Under the pieces are notes generated by a model. The model had not been told where the DNA came from. It searched no databases and was given only the letters and a program-made list of their open reading frames with translations. A program made the position numbers and the translations under genes. Positions 29,369 to 39,372 of a stretch of DNA of 64,000 nt are shown piece after piece. The first letter of the stretch is position 1. The number at the start of each line of letters is the position of its first letter. The DNA is from Richelia sp. SL_2_1 (GTDB lineage Bacteria > Cyanobacteriota > Cyanobacteriia > Cyanobacteriales > Nostocaceae): NCBI GenBank assembly GCA_012033205.1, contig JAAUSO010000003.1, positions 52,565 through 116,564 on the forward strand, in the 5' to 3' direction.

Positions 29369-30597
29369 TCTTGCCACTCTTGTGGATATTGAATCTGGGT
29401 TTGTGGTCCCTCGGATGGTAAAATACGAATACGGTTCATTTGCGAAATTGCATATCTTGCTGTTTCCTGTACCTCTGAATCTTCATCTTCCATTGCCATG
29501 GATAACATTTGACTAATTTGAGCCATCATGTCGTAAATGCGAGTTAAGTCACGGATAGCGTTTTTTCTCACGTCGGCACTTTCATCTTGTAAGGAAACTG
29601 CTAAAGCCCGATTCATTGGTTTAAGGGTACGGGTACCAATTTCTGCCAGAGCTGCTAAAATCAAACTACGTTGCTGGGAATCACTTTCAACCATTTGTTC
29701 TACCAACGGCTGAATTGCTCGCGAATCTCCTTTTTGCCCTAATTCCCAAATTGCTTTACGTCGCTTTGTAGGGTTGGAACTTTCTAAATCTTGGATTAAT
29801 TCATCGAAAATGTTGATTTTGGCAAGACGGGAAGTCTTTTCTGCTCGAAGTAAGTCTGGAGATGGTATAACTGTAGATAATTCACCATCAAAAGCATCAC
29901 TGGGCAAATATTCTTGAGTACCTTGAAGCTTGGGTAAAGATGGTTGAACTAAATCTGTATCTGTATCTTTGATATATTCTTCGCGATCGCTATTTTCTAG
30001 TTTATCTGGGAATGGTTGAGCTATTTCAGTATCATCATCTACATAAGTATCAGCATTATTTAATTGATTTAATTGTCTGGAATATCTAAACCATTGAATG
30101 ACATAAAACAATATTCCTACACCCGCCAATATTCCCGCAGCTATCAAACCAAACCGAATTAAATCACTTTGTAAAAATTTTACCTCCTCATTTGGTTCCG
30201 CAACAGCTTCTGGGGTGGGAGTAGAAGCAAAACCGCCTTGTTTGGCGATTTCTGTTTGTAGGAGTTGTCTAGTTCGACTACCTGCAATCCCATCCGCAAA
30301 TAAACCCTTGTCTTGCTGAAACTTAATTACAGCGTTGCGTGTAGTTGTACCAAATTGTCCGTCTGTAATGCCGTCATAATAACCCAATTTTTTCAACTGG
30401 TTTTGTAAAACCTTGACATTTTCTCCCGTATTACCTACTCGCAGGTTAGAGGGTAAAATCGTATCGGAGGAATTAACTTGAGCAATTTTTAATAAAAATG
30501 GTTTGTTCTGATAATTAGTTGCAACCGTAGAATTGATGTCAATTCCCAGACAACTCAGATAAGTAAATATAACTATAGGGTAATAACATCGCCTCAT
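29359..30597 (-). CDS. peptidoglycan-binding / HEAT-repeat membrane protein
   Basis: 412 residues. An N-terminal signal (residues 5-25) is followed by a PG_binding_1 domain at ~50-115 (LRVGNTGENVKVLQNQLKKLGYYDGITDGQFGTTTRNAVIKFQQ). A transmembrane helix lies at ~148-168 (FGLIAAGILAGVGILFYVI). The cytosolic part has an acidic linker and HEAT/PBS-type repeats at ~275-385 (KAIWELGQKGDSRAIQPLVEQM, RSLILAALAEIG, DVRKNAIRDLTRIYD, VQETARYAISQM). The topology would link wall binding outside to a protein-interaction platform inside. Partner unknown. Confidence 0.8.
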   Translation of the reverse strand: MRRCYYPIVIFTYLSCLGIDINSTVATNYQNKPFLLKIAQVNSSDTILPSNLRVGNTGENVKVLQNQLKKLGYYDGITDGQFGTTTRNAVIKFQQDKGLFADGIAGSRTRQLLQTEIAKQGGFASTPTPEAVAEPNEEVKFLQSDLIRFGLIAAGILAGVGILFYVIQWFRYSRQLNQLNNADTYVDDDTEIAQPFPDKLENSDREEYIKDTDTDLVQPSLPKLQGTQEYLPSDAFDGELSTVIPSPDLLRAEKTSRLAKINIFDELIQDLESSNPTKRRKAIWELGQKGDSRAIQPLVEQMVESDSQQRSLILAALAEIGTRTLKPMNRALAVSLQDESADVRKNAIRDLTRIYDMMAQISQMLSMAMEDEDSEVQETARYAISQMNRIRILPSEGPQTQIQYPQEWQDDS

Positions 30598-30761
30598 ACA
30601 GCAAATTTCGGCAAGATAGTATTGTAAAAGTTACCGACACAACGATAACTTTAATTTACTTATTAATCTACTTAAAATGTTAACTTTTATCTTGACAAAA
30701 AGTTTAATGACTAGATAAAGAAGTAGTTCATTGTAGCGAATATTTTTATTTAATGTAAAAT

Positions 30762-31850
30762 CTAGTGTAAAATCTCTGCTTCTGACTCTCTGACTTGAAT
30801 TTTTAAAGGATTCAGCTTGTTTTGAGATATTTCTAAAGTAGATTGCGTAGTTGTCTGAGGTAGAATATCGCCATCGATGTGCAACGGTTGCAGCTGATTG
30901 CGTTTGTCTAAAACATCCCGTTGATTAATTAAATAAATACTGGCTAGAGTGATTGCAACTCCTACCCACTGCAAAGCACTCAAAGATTCATTCAACAAGA
31001 TACTACCAAATATCAAAGCAAATATCGGAGTTAAGAAGGTTAGAGAACTTAAACTGGTAAGATTTCCGCTAGAAGCAAAGTAGAAAAACATCCCATAGGC
31101 GATGGCGCTACCGAATATTGTCGCATAACCCAAAGCTATCCAGTCTGAGGGAATTAAATTCTGTATCTGTTGAGATTCTGTGGTGGCAGAAATTCCCCAC
31201 AATGGTAAACCACCCAATATCATATGCCATCCGGTAGCGGTGATTGGATCTACATGACGAATCACAAATCGAATCATTACAGTTCCCACAGCCATACTCA
31301 ACGCAGCTAGCAGCATCAATAATTCACCGCTTTGGAAAAATGATTGAGACATCGGAAATACGAAGTTGCTATTACTAGAGAAAATACTTAAAATTAGTTC
31401 GTCAGGTAAACCGATGATACTAATACCTAAAATTCCTAATATTAGTCCCAAATATCCATATAAGCCTATTTTTTCTGCAAACAACCATGAACACATCAGT
31501 GCTACAGCTAAAGGTTGAGAATCAATCATTACTGAACCTAATCCCGCACCAGTCCTTACTAACCCTTCTGCTAAAAAGCCTTGAAACAGCGCTCCATCAA
31601 CTAATCCAAATAGAGCAATCCATAGCCAAGCTTTCCAACCTTTGGGTTGAGGTTTACCCATGATTGCAGCCACAATCAAAATCAATATCCCCGCCGGTAA
31701 TATTCGCATCCCTGCCAGGAAAAAAGGCGTAGTATGGGTAATAACTCCTTTCATCGCTACCATCGCTGTACCCCAAAGGAAGAAAGGCGAAATTAATAAT
31801 AATGGTTTTAAAAGGGAAGAATCCGGGGACGCACTTTTATTTAACTGCAT
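30762..31850 (-). CDS. EamA/DMT-family membrane transporter
   Basis: 362 residues from the ATG at 31850 (an upstream TTG would add 11 residues). Ten hydrophobic helices in two EamA halves: PLLLISPFFLWGTAMVAMKGVI opens the first, and LLMLLAALSMAVGTVMIRFVIRHVDP opens the second. The typical LTFLTPIFALIFGSILLNESLSALQWVGVAITLASIYLI closes the second. A polar C-terminal tail of ~60 residues follows. This belongs to the drug/metabolite transporter superfamily; the substrate cannot be told from sequence. Confidence 0.85.
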   Translation of the reverse strand: MQLNKSASPDSSLLKPLLLISPFFLWGTAMVAMKGVITHTTPFFLAGMRILPAGILILIVAAIMGKPQPKGWKAWLWIALFGLVDGALFQGFLAEGLVRTGAGLGSVMIDSQPLAVALMCSWLFAEKIGLYGYLGLILGILGISIIGLPDELILSIFSSNSNFVFPMSQSFFQSGELLMLLAALSMAVGTVMIRFVIRHVDPITATGWHMILGGLPLWGISATTESQQIQNLIPSDWIALGYATIFGSAIAYGMFFYFASSGNLTSLSSLTFLTPIFALIFGSILLNESLSALQWVGVAITLASIYLINQRDVLDKRNQLQPLHIDGDILPQTTTQSTLEISQNKLNPLKIQVRESEAEILH

Positions 31851-32117
31851 GAGATTACAAAAACTTTGATTTACGCAGGTCAAGATTTAATTTATATTAA
31901 TCAATCTTAACTAAATATTGCGTTTTGTGAAGGAAATAATACTTATTTATTTTGGTAATGGGTAATTGGTAATGGGTAATTGGGAATAGCTGCTAGTTGA
32001 TAGTTGTTGGTTGATGGTTGTTGGTTTATGGTTGTTGTTTTATGGTTGTTGGTTGATGGAGAATGAGTAACTGTCCACTGTCAACTGTACACTGTCAACT
32101 GTACACTGTTCAAACAT

Positions 32118-32783
32118 ATGTCTTTAACTCGCGCTGATTTAGAATCGAGCCGGTTGCACAACATGATTTTGCAATCTGGTTTAGGAATGCAACTATTAAG
32201 TGAAAGCCAGTTGCAAGAGTCTATTCGCGTTACTTTAAAGTCCCATAAAGCAGATACGGATGTTTGGCTGTTCGCTTATGGTTCGTTAATTTGGAATCCT
32301 ATATTTAAATTTACTGAGCGTCGTGTGGGAACTGTTTATGGTTGGCATCGCCGTTTTTGCTTGCGAGCGCTGGTTGGTAGAGGAACTCCGGAGCATCCCG
32401 GTTTGGTACTCGGATTAGATTCTGGGGGTAGCTGTCGCGGCGTTGTTTATCGTATCCCTGCTGCTGAAATACATTCCGAATTGTTGCTCTTATGGCGACG
32501 AGAAATGGTCATTGGTTCGTATATTCCCCGATGGGTGAAGGTAGTATCTGATACAAACAAAATTATGGCGATCGCCTTTATCATCAACCGACATCATCCA
32601 GATTATGCGGGTAAAATGTGTTTTGAAAGCACTGTTAATACTATCGCTACAGCCAAAGGTGAACTCGGTTCGAGTGCTGAATATTTAATCCAAACTGTTA
32701 AGGGTTTAGAAATAATGGGAATAGAAGATAAACATCTGTTGCAATTGCATTCTAGTGTATTAGAACAACAGAATAATTGGTAA
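32118..32783 (+). CDS. gamma-glutamylcyclotransferase (ChaC-like)
   Basis: 221 residues. The glycine-rich substrate loop VWLFAYGSLIWNP (residues ~50-62) and the following RRVGTVYGWHRRFCL and GLVLGLDSGGSCRGVVYRI are diagnostic of ChaC-type enzymes that cleave glutathione to 5-oxoproline and Cys-Gly. The likely general-acid Glu is in LLWRREM. The N-terminal ~45 residues are an unrelated helical extension. A long CAACTGT/GTACACTGT repeat array (about 32050-32110) forms the leader right up to the start codon. Confidence 0.85.
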   Translation: MSLTRADLESSRLHNMILQSGLGMQLLSESQLQESIRVTLKSHKADTDVWLFAYGSLIWNPIFKFTERRVGTVYGWHRRFCLRALVGRGTPEHPGLVLGLDSGGSCRGVVYRIPAAEIHSELLLLWRREMVIGSYIPRWVKVVSDTNKIMAIAFIINRHHPDYAGKMCFESTVNTIATAKGELGSSAEYLIQTVKGLEIMGIEDKHLLQLHSSVLEQQNNW

Positions 32784-32821
32784 TTGCTAATTGGTAATTG
32801 GTAATTGGTAGTTGGTAATAG

Positions 32822-33102
32822 TTATTTAGAATTACTAGTTAATTTACTTTTTTGATTTAGTAATTCTTTGATATCCGGAGGTAGTTGTTCAAAGTTTGGA
32901 TTTTGAATGGCATTTTTGCAAGTTCTACCTGTATTTCGATTGCGATATCTTCAAGTTTAGTTTCTTCATGATGGTACATTTCTGTATTGGGAATCCACCA
33001 TTCAAAAATGACATCTAAATTTGAGTATAATCGGCATTTGACGATTTTTTCGTATTGTTCACCAAATTTTCCTAAGTATCTAGCAATTTCGGTTTTTGTC
33101 AT
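32822..33102 (-). CDS. small hypothetical protein, frameshifted
   Basis: From the ATG at 33102 the minus strand encodes MTKTEIARYLGKFGEQYEKI, VKCRLYSNLDVIFEWWIPN and LEDIAIEIQVELAK. It then leaves frame and stops at 32857. If one A is restored in the run at 32913-32917, the protein continues NAIQNPNFEQLPPDIKELLNQKS and ends at 32822 with ~93 residues, a far more protein-like tail. I recognise no family. An open frame extending upstream of 33102 is encoded by heptamer repeats and is not coding. Confidence 0.6.
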
Positions 33103-33129
33103 TTTATTTGATGTTTTGGGATTATTTTG

Positions 33130-33245
33130 GATCTGGTGATTACAGGGAATAGGGAATAGGGAAAAGGCAATAGGAGATGGGGGGAAATTCAATAATTGAA
33201 AACAACTATCAACCATCAACCAATCACTGTCAACTGTCAACTGTA
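33130..33245. repeat. mixed heptamer array
   Basis: GGGAATA units, then CAACTATC/CAACTGT units, between the small frameshifted gene and the Ppx/GppA gene. It overlaps the last bases before the ppx stop at 33248. Confidence 0.65.
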
Positions 33246-33247
33246 TT

Positions 33248-34867
33248 CTACAAACTCACAATTAATTTAACCCCAAATACTTCCTCAAATACTACTTTGC
33301 TATAACTCAAACTCCAAAGTTCTATAGCACAATCATCATTTTGACGAGATGGAATAACTTTTAAATATAATTCTTTATCATCTTTACTAAAATTGCATTC
33401 AATTCTGGATATTGCGCCATTTTGTCTTCTATCAAGGGATGTTGCTAATCTCAACAACGGACTTAATTGTTCTACTGTCAATCTTTGCTCTTTTGTCACA
33501 AGATTTTTATAGTTCTCATGCTTTTTCTTCGGTTGAGATTTACGATGATAACGCGCTAAATTAGCGATGATTTCGATTTCTGTTTCGTTATAACCGAGCA
33601 ATCCGCTATTACGAATTAGATAATATGAGTGTTTGTGATGAGAAGAATGATTTATATAATGTCCGCAGTTGTGTAACTCTGCCGCAGCCCATAATAAAAA
33701 TCTTTCTTGATTCCCCCATTGGTGCAAATGACCTTTGGTTTGGTCAAATAATGATAAAGCAAATGCTGCGATCCGTTCGCTATATTGTAAATTAACGTGA
33801 TATTTATTCGCGACTTTTAACACACTTCGCTGTCTAATTGTGCTTTGGAAGCGCAGACGACTATCGATCAAATCGTGCGCTAACATCCAATCGACAATTA
33901 CTCCTTCTCGTAACGCCCGCCCGCAGGTAGTTATAGATTCTACACCTAAAAGTGTCATCGCTTCCTGTAGTATTACTGCACCTGCTAGTATAACTTCTGA
34001 CCTTCTATCCGGCATAGCGGGTATATTTTCTCGTTGATCGTTAGTCATTTTCCGCAACCGCGTTACCCATTCCCGTAAATGTTTTAAAGTAAAATTGTAA
34101 CCGTTCAATGTCGAAGGATTAGAATCGGATATTGCTTTAGCATGGATAGTAGCCAAGGTTTCAATTGTACCGGAAGTTCCTACTAAACGGACTTCTTCGC
34201 CAAAATTAAGGTTTGATAACACTTCTTCTGCTGCACGTTCGAGCATTCCCCTGGCATAGGCTTGCAGGTAGTTAAATTCTTGGTCGCTTATCGGATCAGT
34301 TGTGATTAATTCGCTGGTTAATCTGACTGCTCCCACTTTGCTGCTAGTAAGACAACGCTCCTCGTGGGAATCACCTAAAATTAACTCTGTGGAACCACCA
34401 CCAATATCAATGATAATATGTGCTTTGTTGTTAAATTCCATCCCCGAAAGCACGCCCAAATAAATCCGTCGGGCTTCTTCTTCTCCGGAAATTAGGTCAA
34501 CATCTAAATTTAATTCTTCTTTGATCCAGGACAAAAAATATTTACCGTTGGGTGCTTCCCTGACAGCGCTGGTTGCGACTGCAATTATTGCTTCAGCATT
34601 TAAAGTTTTGGCAATCTCTTGAAAACGACTTAAAGCCGCAATCGCTTTAGTCATTGTTTCTGGTTTGAGATTTCCTGTGTCAATATCGCGATCGCCAAGT
34701 CTAACGGTGTCTTTTTCTTTACCGATAATACTAAAAGATGGTAAGCGCGGTTCAATTTTGACAATTACCATGTGTACCGAGTTGGTACCTAAATCAATCG
34801 CTGCAATTATCCGCTCGGAATTAAAGTTTTGGTTGGAAACATCTGTTGTCATTACTGAATTAACCAT
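33248..34867 (-). CDS. ppx: exopolyphosphatase / GppA-type phosphatase
   Basis: 539 residues, ASKHA-fold Ppx/GppA. N-terminal phosphate motif AAIDLGTNSVHMVIVKIEP; second phosphate motif IIIDIGGGSTELILGDSHEE; AVATSAVREAPNGK; adenosine-type motif VRLVGTSGTIETLA. The C-terminal ~200 residues form an HD-like helical domain (LLWAAAELHNCGHYINHSSHHKHSYYLI), as in full-length Ppx. It degrades polyphosphate and/or pppGpp, so it links phosphate storage with the stringent response. The repeated MV..VMTTDV start leaves a few residues of uncertainty. Confidence 0.9.
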   Translation of the reverse strand: MVNSVMTTDVSNQNFNSERIIAAIDLGTNSVHMVIVKIEPRLPSFSIIGKEKDTVRLGDRDIDTGNLKPETMTKAIAALSRFQEIAKTLNAEAIIAVATSAVREAPNGKYFLSWIKEELNLDVDLISGEEEARRIYLGVLSGMEFNNKAHIIIDIGGGSTELILGDSHEERCLTSSKVGAVRLTSELITTDPISDQEFNYLQAYARGMLERAAEEVLSNLNFGEEVRLVGTSGTIETLATIHAKAISDSNPSTLNGYNFTLKHLREWVTRLRKMTNDQRENIPAMPDRRSEVILAGAVILQEAMTLLGVESITTCGRALREGVIVDWMLAHDLIDSRLRFQSTIRQRSVLKVANKYHVNLQYSERIAAFALSLFDQTKGHLHQWGNQERFLLWAAAELHNCGHYINHSSHHKHSYYLIRNSGLLGYNETEIEIIANLARYHRKSQPKKKHENYKNLVTKEQRLTVEQLSPLLRLATSLDRRQNGAISRIECNFSKDDKELYLKVIPSRQNDDCAIELWSLSYSKVVFEEVFGVKLIVSL

Positions 34868-35265
34868 TGTTTTTTTTATAAAACTTAGTAATAGTTAGTT
34901 TTGAGGATTCTTGTCGGTGCAGTACCTGTATTGAGGGAAACTCGATACAAGTCAATCTGAATAAATTTAAAAGTTAGCTTATACTATTTTTCTACAGCTT
35001 CACCTAAAAGTATCCAGAATTAGTTTAATTTTTATTTGGTTGTTTATGATGTTTTCTAGATATCAAATCAGTGAACAGTTTATAGTTAACAGTGAAGCGC
35101 AAAGCCTGTCCTTATGACATATATTTATTTATTGAATGCTTCCTATTTTACCTCCCACCATACACCGAGGAGGGAAGAAGTATCGGAAGAGCTCCCTATT
35201 AAACAACTTCGAGTTTGGGAACTGATAACTGTTAACTGATTACTGATTACTGTCAACTGATTACT
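34868..35265. other. divergent intergenic region ppx / ubiA-like
   Basis: 398 bases between two divergent genes. The right end (35219-35262) is a GATAACTG/GATTACTG repeat array that serves as the leader of the prenyltransferase gene. No small gene or RNA recognised. Confidence 0.5.
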
Positions 35266-36146
35266 ATGATTACTCAATCAGAACAACAAATTGAATCTAC
35301 ATTTAGCAAAATAATCCGACTTCTACGATGGAATAAACCAGAAGGAAGATTAATCTTGATGATTCCTGGTTTATGGGCTGTATTTTTAGCAGCACAAGGA
35401 AAACCACCTTTACCATTAGTAGGAGTGATTATTTTAGGCACTCTGGCTACAAGTGCTGTGGGATGCGTTGTCAATGATTTATGGGATAAAGATATAGATC
35501 CCGAAGTCGAAAGAACGAAAAACCGCCCCCTTGCTTCTCGTACACTATCGATCAAAGTAGGGATAGTCGTCGCGATTGTCGGAATGGCTTGTGCTGCGAT
35601 TCTCGCTTTTTATCTTAACCCGCTCTCTTTCTGGTTGTGTGTCGCAGCAGTTCCGGTAATTCTGCTTTATCCCGGTGCAAAACGGGTATTTCCCGTACCT
35701 CAGTTAGTGCTTTCTATTGCTTGGGGTTTCGCCGTATTAATTAGCTGGAGTGCGGTAACACAGAACCTTTCACAACCAACTTGGCTGCTTTGGGGTGCCA
35801 CTGTATTATGGACTTTAGGATTTGATACAGTTTATGCCATGAGCGATCGCGATGATGATAAACGCATCGGTGTCAATTCTAGCGCTTTATTTTTGGTAAC
35901 TATGTTCAAGAAGCGATTGCTGTGTTTTTTCTCGCCACTGTTGCCTTATTAATTTGGTTGGGAATTGTCACACATCTTCATATTGCATTTTGGATCAGTA
36001 TTGCGATCGCATTTACTGGTTGGGTATGGGAATATTTACGTTTGAAACAATCAGATTTACCCACAGCAGCTTACGGTGGAATGTTCCGAGAAAACGTCTG
36101 GATTGGTTTTATTCTGCTCGCTGGAATGATAATTGGGAATTTTTGA
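35266..36146 (+). CDS. UbiA-type prenyltransferase (4-hydroxybenzoate polyprenyltransferase-like), frameshifted
   Basis: With one T restored this is a ~293-residue integral membrane prenyltransferase. The first frame contains the first Asp-rich motif NDLWDKDIDPEVERTKNRPLASRTLS and the second, DTVYAMSDRDDDKRIGVNSSALF. At 35890-35894 a run of five T should be six; the expected FGNYVQEAIAVFFLATVALLIWLGI and AYGGMFRENVWIGFILLAGMI continue in the next frame to the TGA at 36144-36146. About eight helices are expected. The best match is the cyanobacterial enzyme prenylating 4-hydroxybenzoate for plastoquinone. An inverted-repeat element begins immediately after the stop. Confidence 0.82.
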
Positions 36147-36147
36147 A

Positions 36148-36304
36148 CTAGTATTCCTTTTCATTAGTTTTGATGGCTTAATTAATATAACTTTACTAGT
36201 AGTCGAATTTTACCAGAAATCTTGTAGAGACGTTATATGTAACGTCTTTACATTACGTCGGTAGACAAACAAAACCAATTAAAATTAATGAAAAAGACCA
36301 CTAG
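36148..36304. mobile_element. 157-bp terminal-inverted-repeat element, copy 2 (MITE-like)
   Basis: Reverse complement of the element at 4886-5043, 157 versus 158 bp, differing at scattered positions. Its ends are CTAGTATTCCTTTTCATTAG and, on the other strand, CTAGTGGTCTTTTTCATTAA, a clear terminal inverted repeat. The central palindrome is GTAGAGACGTTATATGTAACGTC. It begins one base after the ubiA-like stop codon. Confidence 0.65.
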
Positions 36305-36330
36305 GTTTGTTAATTCAAATTTTATTCAAT

Positions 36331-36390
36331 TCTTGTAGTGCGGGCAAGCCTGCCCGCTAGAAAAATATAAATTAAATGCGCGACAACTTA
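36331..36390. repeat. dispersed hairpin repeat (GCGGGCAAGCCTGCCCGC core)
   Basis: CTTGTAGTGCGGGCAAGCCT then GCCCGCTAGAAAAATATAAA and ATTAAATGCGCGACAAC. This is the uninterrupted version of the repeat that is split by the 158-bp element at 4871-4885 and 5044-5092. Confidence 0.75.
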
Positions 36391-36423
36391 TCCATAACGC
36401 ACCCTAAATCCACAAACCTCAAT

Positions 36424-38607
36424 CTAAAATCTAAAATCCTCTACTCCCAAAGTCTTCACCAAAAAAGCCCACTTATCCGCAGCTTCTTCAATAATCTTCG
36501 TTGTCGGTTTACCTGCACCATGTCCAGCTTTTGTTTCAATTCTTATTAATACTGGTGCATCTCCATCATGAGCTGCTTGTAATGCAGCGGCAAATTTGAA
36601 ACTATGGGCGGGTACTACTCGATCATCATGATCTGCGGTAGTAATTAAAGTCGCGGGATAAGCTGTCCCCACTTTCAAGTTATGCAAAGGTGAATAAGCA
36701 TAAAGGGTTTTGAAATCTTCGGGATTTTCTGAGGAACCGTATTCGGGAACCCAAGCCCAACCGATGGTAAACTTATGGAAGCGCAACATATCCATCACAC
36801 CCACTGACGGTAAAGCAGCACCGAATAAATCGGGACGTTGCGTCATACAAGCACCTACCAATAATCCACCATTACTAGCACCGGCGATCGCCAATTTCTC
36901 CGATTTAGTATAACCGTTGTCTATCAACCATTGTGCAGCAGCGATAAAGTCATCAAAGACGTTTTGTTTTTTATCTTTGATTCCCGCTTGATGCCATGCT
37001 TCGCCGTATTCACCACCACCGCGTATATTAGGTACGGCGTAAACTCCACCCATTTCCATCCATATCAAGCTACTAACTGAAAAGGTAGGTGTTAAAGAAA
37101 CATTGAAACCACCGTAAGCGTAAAGGTATGTCGGGTTATTTCCATCTAATTTAATTCCCTTTTTATGGGTAATAAACATTGGTATTTGAGTACCATCTTT
37201 GCTTTTGTAAAAAATCTGTTTGGTTTCGTAATTATCGGGATTAAAATCTACTTTTGGTTCGCGAAAAATCGTACTTTCACCAGTTACCATATCGTAGCGA
37301 TAGATAATTCCTGGTGCAGTAAAGCTGGTGAATTGATAAAAGGTTTCGGTGTCACTGCGTTTACCATTAAAACCACCTACGGAACCGATACCAGGTAATT
37401 GAATTTCTCGGACAAAATCACCGTTAATTTCAAAAATTTTAATTTGACTGCGAGCATCTTTGAGATATTCAGCAACAAATTGATTATTAAGAGTACCGAC
37501 ACTTTCTAAAGTTTCTGTGGTTTCAGGAATGATTTCTTGCCAATTTTTAGATCCCGGTTTTTTGGTATCAATAGCAATAACTTTTCCTCGTGATGCATTT
37601 AAATCAGTTTGAAAATAAAAGATATTTTCATCGTTATCAATCAAGCTGTAAGAAGCTTCAAATTTATTGATTAATTCGACAACTTGACTTTGAGGATTAG
37701 TTAAATCTTTATAGAAAACCAAGTTTTTAGAATCAGTTCCCAACCAAACTGAAATAATTAAATAATTGCCATCCTCGGTAACACTACCGTTAAAACCCCA
37801 CTCTTTTTGGTCAGAACGTTGATAAATTAAAGTATCTTGTGATTGGGGCTGACCTAATTGGTGATAATAAAGCTTTTGATAGTAATTAACATCTTCTAAC
37901 TTAGTCTTTTCATTTGGTGCATCATAAGCACTATAGAAAAAACCTTTACTATCATTAGTCCAAGAAGCTCCAGAAAATTTAATCCATTTTAAATGGTCTT
38001 TTAAATCTTCACCCGTGTCAATATTTCTCACCTTCCATTCTTGCCAATCGGAACCAGCAATTGATATACCATAAGCTAAATATTGTCCATCTTCGCTAAT
38101 AGATATACCCGAAAGTGCAACAGTACCATCTGCTGAAAGTTGATTCGGATCAAGTAAAACTATTGGTTTATCGTCAAGATTTTTTAAAGTATATAAAACA
38201 CTTTGATTTTGTAAACCATCATTCTTAAAATAAAAATAACGATTCCCCTCCTTAAAAGGAACGCCATATTTTTCATAATCCCATAATTTCGTCAAACGTT
38301 TCTTGATATCCTCTCTCTGGGGAATTTTTTCAAGAAAACTAAAAGTAACTTTGTTTTGTGCTTCCACCCAAGCTTTAGTTTCTGGAGAATCGGGATTTTC
38401 CAGCCAACGGTAGGAGTCTGCAACTTCAGTACCGTGGTAATTATCAACTTGTTCGCTTTTGCTAGTTGCTGGATAGTTTAAATTGTGTACAGTAGTCATG
38501 TTTTTCTGGGAAGAAGTTACCTTTACATAGTACAAAAATGTAGAAATAATAACTATTGTCAAAAAGATAGTTAAAAATTTAGGTAGAACCGAAAACAATT
38601 TTTTCAT
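36424..38607 (-). CDS. prolyl oligopeptidase family serine peptidase (S9A)
   Basis: 727 residues. An N-terminal hydrophobic helix (residues 11-28) suggests export or membrane anchoring, with the enzyme in the periplasm. The N-terminal 7-bladed propeller begins YHGTEVADSYRWLENPDSPETKAWVEAQN. The C-terminal alpha/beta hydrolase has the Ser in AGASNGGLLVGA, the Asp in DHDDRVVPAHSFKFAAAL and the His in KAGHGAGKPT. It cleaves short peptides after proline. It stands alone, its 3' end reaching an AAAATCTAAAATC repeat. Confidence 0.93.
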   Translation of the reverse strand: MKKLFSVLPKFLTIFLTIVIISTFLYYVKVTSSQKNMTTVHNLNYPATSKSEQVDNYHGTEVADSYRWLENPDSPETKAWVEAQNKVTFSFLEKIPQREDIKKRLTKLWDYEKYGVPFKEGNRYFYFKNDGLQNQSVLYTLKNLDDKPIVLLDPNQLSADGTVALSGISISEDGQYLAYGISIAGSDWQEWKVRNIDTGEDLKDHLKWIKFSGASWTNDSKGFFYSAYDAPNEKTKLEDVNYYQKLYYHQLGQPQSQDTLIYQRSDQKEWGFNGSVTEDGNYLIISVWLGTDSKNLVFYKDLTNPQSQVVELINKFEASYSLIDNDENIFYFQTDLNASRGKVIAIDTKKPGSKNWQEIIPETTETLESVGTLNNQFVAEYLKDARSQIKIFEINGDFVREIQLPGIGSVGGFNGKRSDTETFYQFTSFTAPGIIYRYDMVTGESTIFREPKVDFNPDNYETKQIFYKSKDGTQIPMFITHKKGIKLDGNNPTYLYAYGGFNVSLTPTFSVSSLIWMEMGGVYAVPNIRGGGEYGEAWHQAGIKDKKQNVFDDFIAAAQWLIDNGYTKSEKLAIAGASNGGLLVGACMTQRPDLFGAALPSVGVMDMLRFHKFTIGWAWVPEYGSSENPEDFKTLYAYSPLHNLKVGTAYPATLITTADHDDRVVPAHSFKFAAALQAAHDGDAPVLIRIETKAGHGAGKPTTKIIEEAADKWAFLVKTLGVEDFRF

Positions 38608-38785
38608 TCAAGCTTGATATTGAATTTCAAATATATACAGAAAGTTCGTTATATTGCATAACGTTTATCAATGATATACACATGAAATTCAATTTTTACG
38701 CATTTTTTGATTTATTCCAGAAATATTTGGGTAATTTAAGGCTATATGGAATTTTTTATTTTCGTCCATTGAATAGAGGTGAGTG

Positions 38786-39361
38786 ATGTTTGAATGGTTT
38801 GATGAATTTAAAGCTAGTGTGGAAGCAGAAATCAAGTCAGGTATTGAATCAAGCGTTTTGGGTTTAGCTCAGTCATTTATGAATGGAATCGAAGAATTTT
38901 TTAAAGTTCCAGAACCCGACGGAGCGTTTGAATTGATTCGCACTTTTCACCCTTCAACCGTTCAAACGATTTCTATAGATGGGGTTACGATTGAAGAAGA
39001 CTGCTGGAAAATTGAATCTTATGGTGAAAAAAAAGTTTTGCTATTTGAAATTGCCGAACCTAATGTATCGGAATGCTTGCTATTGTGTCAGGCTCAAGTT
39101 AAGACTGCAAATTTATGTAAGCCTGCAAAACTTACTTTGAGCGCTAGAAATTCTGCTGGATGGACTTCCAATCAATATGCATCGGCTGAAGGTACAACAA
39201 TTTGGCATCTTTGTAAAGTACCATTTCACTTTAAAAAGCAAGGATTTTCGGAATCCCTTGCTGTGAGTGTAGAATTTCAAAGTGGGGGAGTGTTTTGGCT
39301 CAAAGATGTCGAGATTTTACAAGCCCCTGTTAAACAGTCTTCCAATAGTTATCAGAAATAG
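38786..39361 (+). CDS. conserved hypothetical protein
   Basis: 191 residues from the ATG at 38786, which has GAGGTGAG just upstream; a GTG one codon earlier is possible. N-terminal ~40 residues are an amphipathic helix (FDEFKASVEAEIKSGIESSVLGLAQSFMNGIEEFF). The rest is a beta-rich, jelly-roll-like domain with three Cys (LLLCQAQVKTANLC, IWHLCKVPFHF) ending in SGGVFWLKDVEILQAP. No signal peptide, no recognised family. Two tandem inverted-repeat elements follow directly. Confidence 0.65.
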   Translation: MFEWFDEFKASVEAEIKSGIESSVLGLAQSFMNGIEEFFKVPEPDGAFELIRTFHPSTVQTISIDGVTIEEDCWKIESYGEKKVLLFEIAEPNVSECLLLCQAQVKTANLCKPAKLTLSARNSAGWTSNQYASAEGTTIWHLCKVPFHFKKQGFSESLAVSVEFQSGGVFWLKDVEILQAPVKQSSNSYQK

Positions 39362-39372
39362 CCTGTGGGGTG

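Noticed and set aside
32857..33240. 127-codon version of the small hypothetical gene
   Set aside because: The first 46 codons are heptamer repeats and the last part is out of frame; the supported gene is 32822-33102 with a frameshift.
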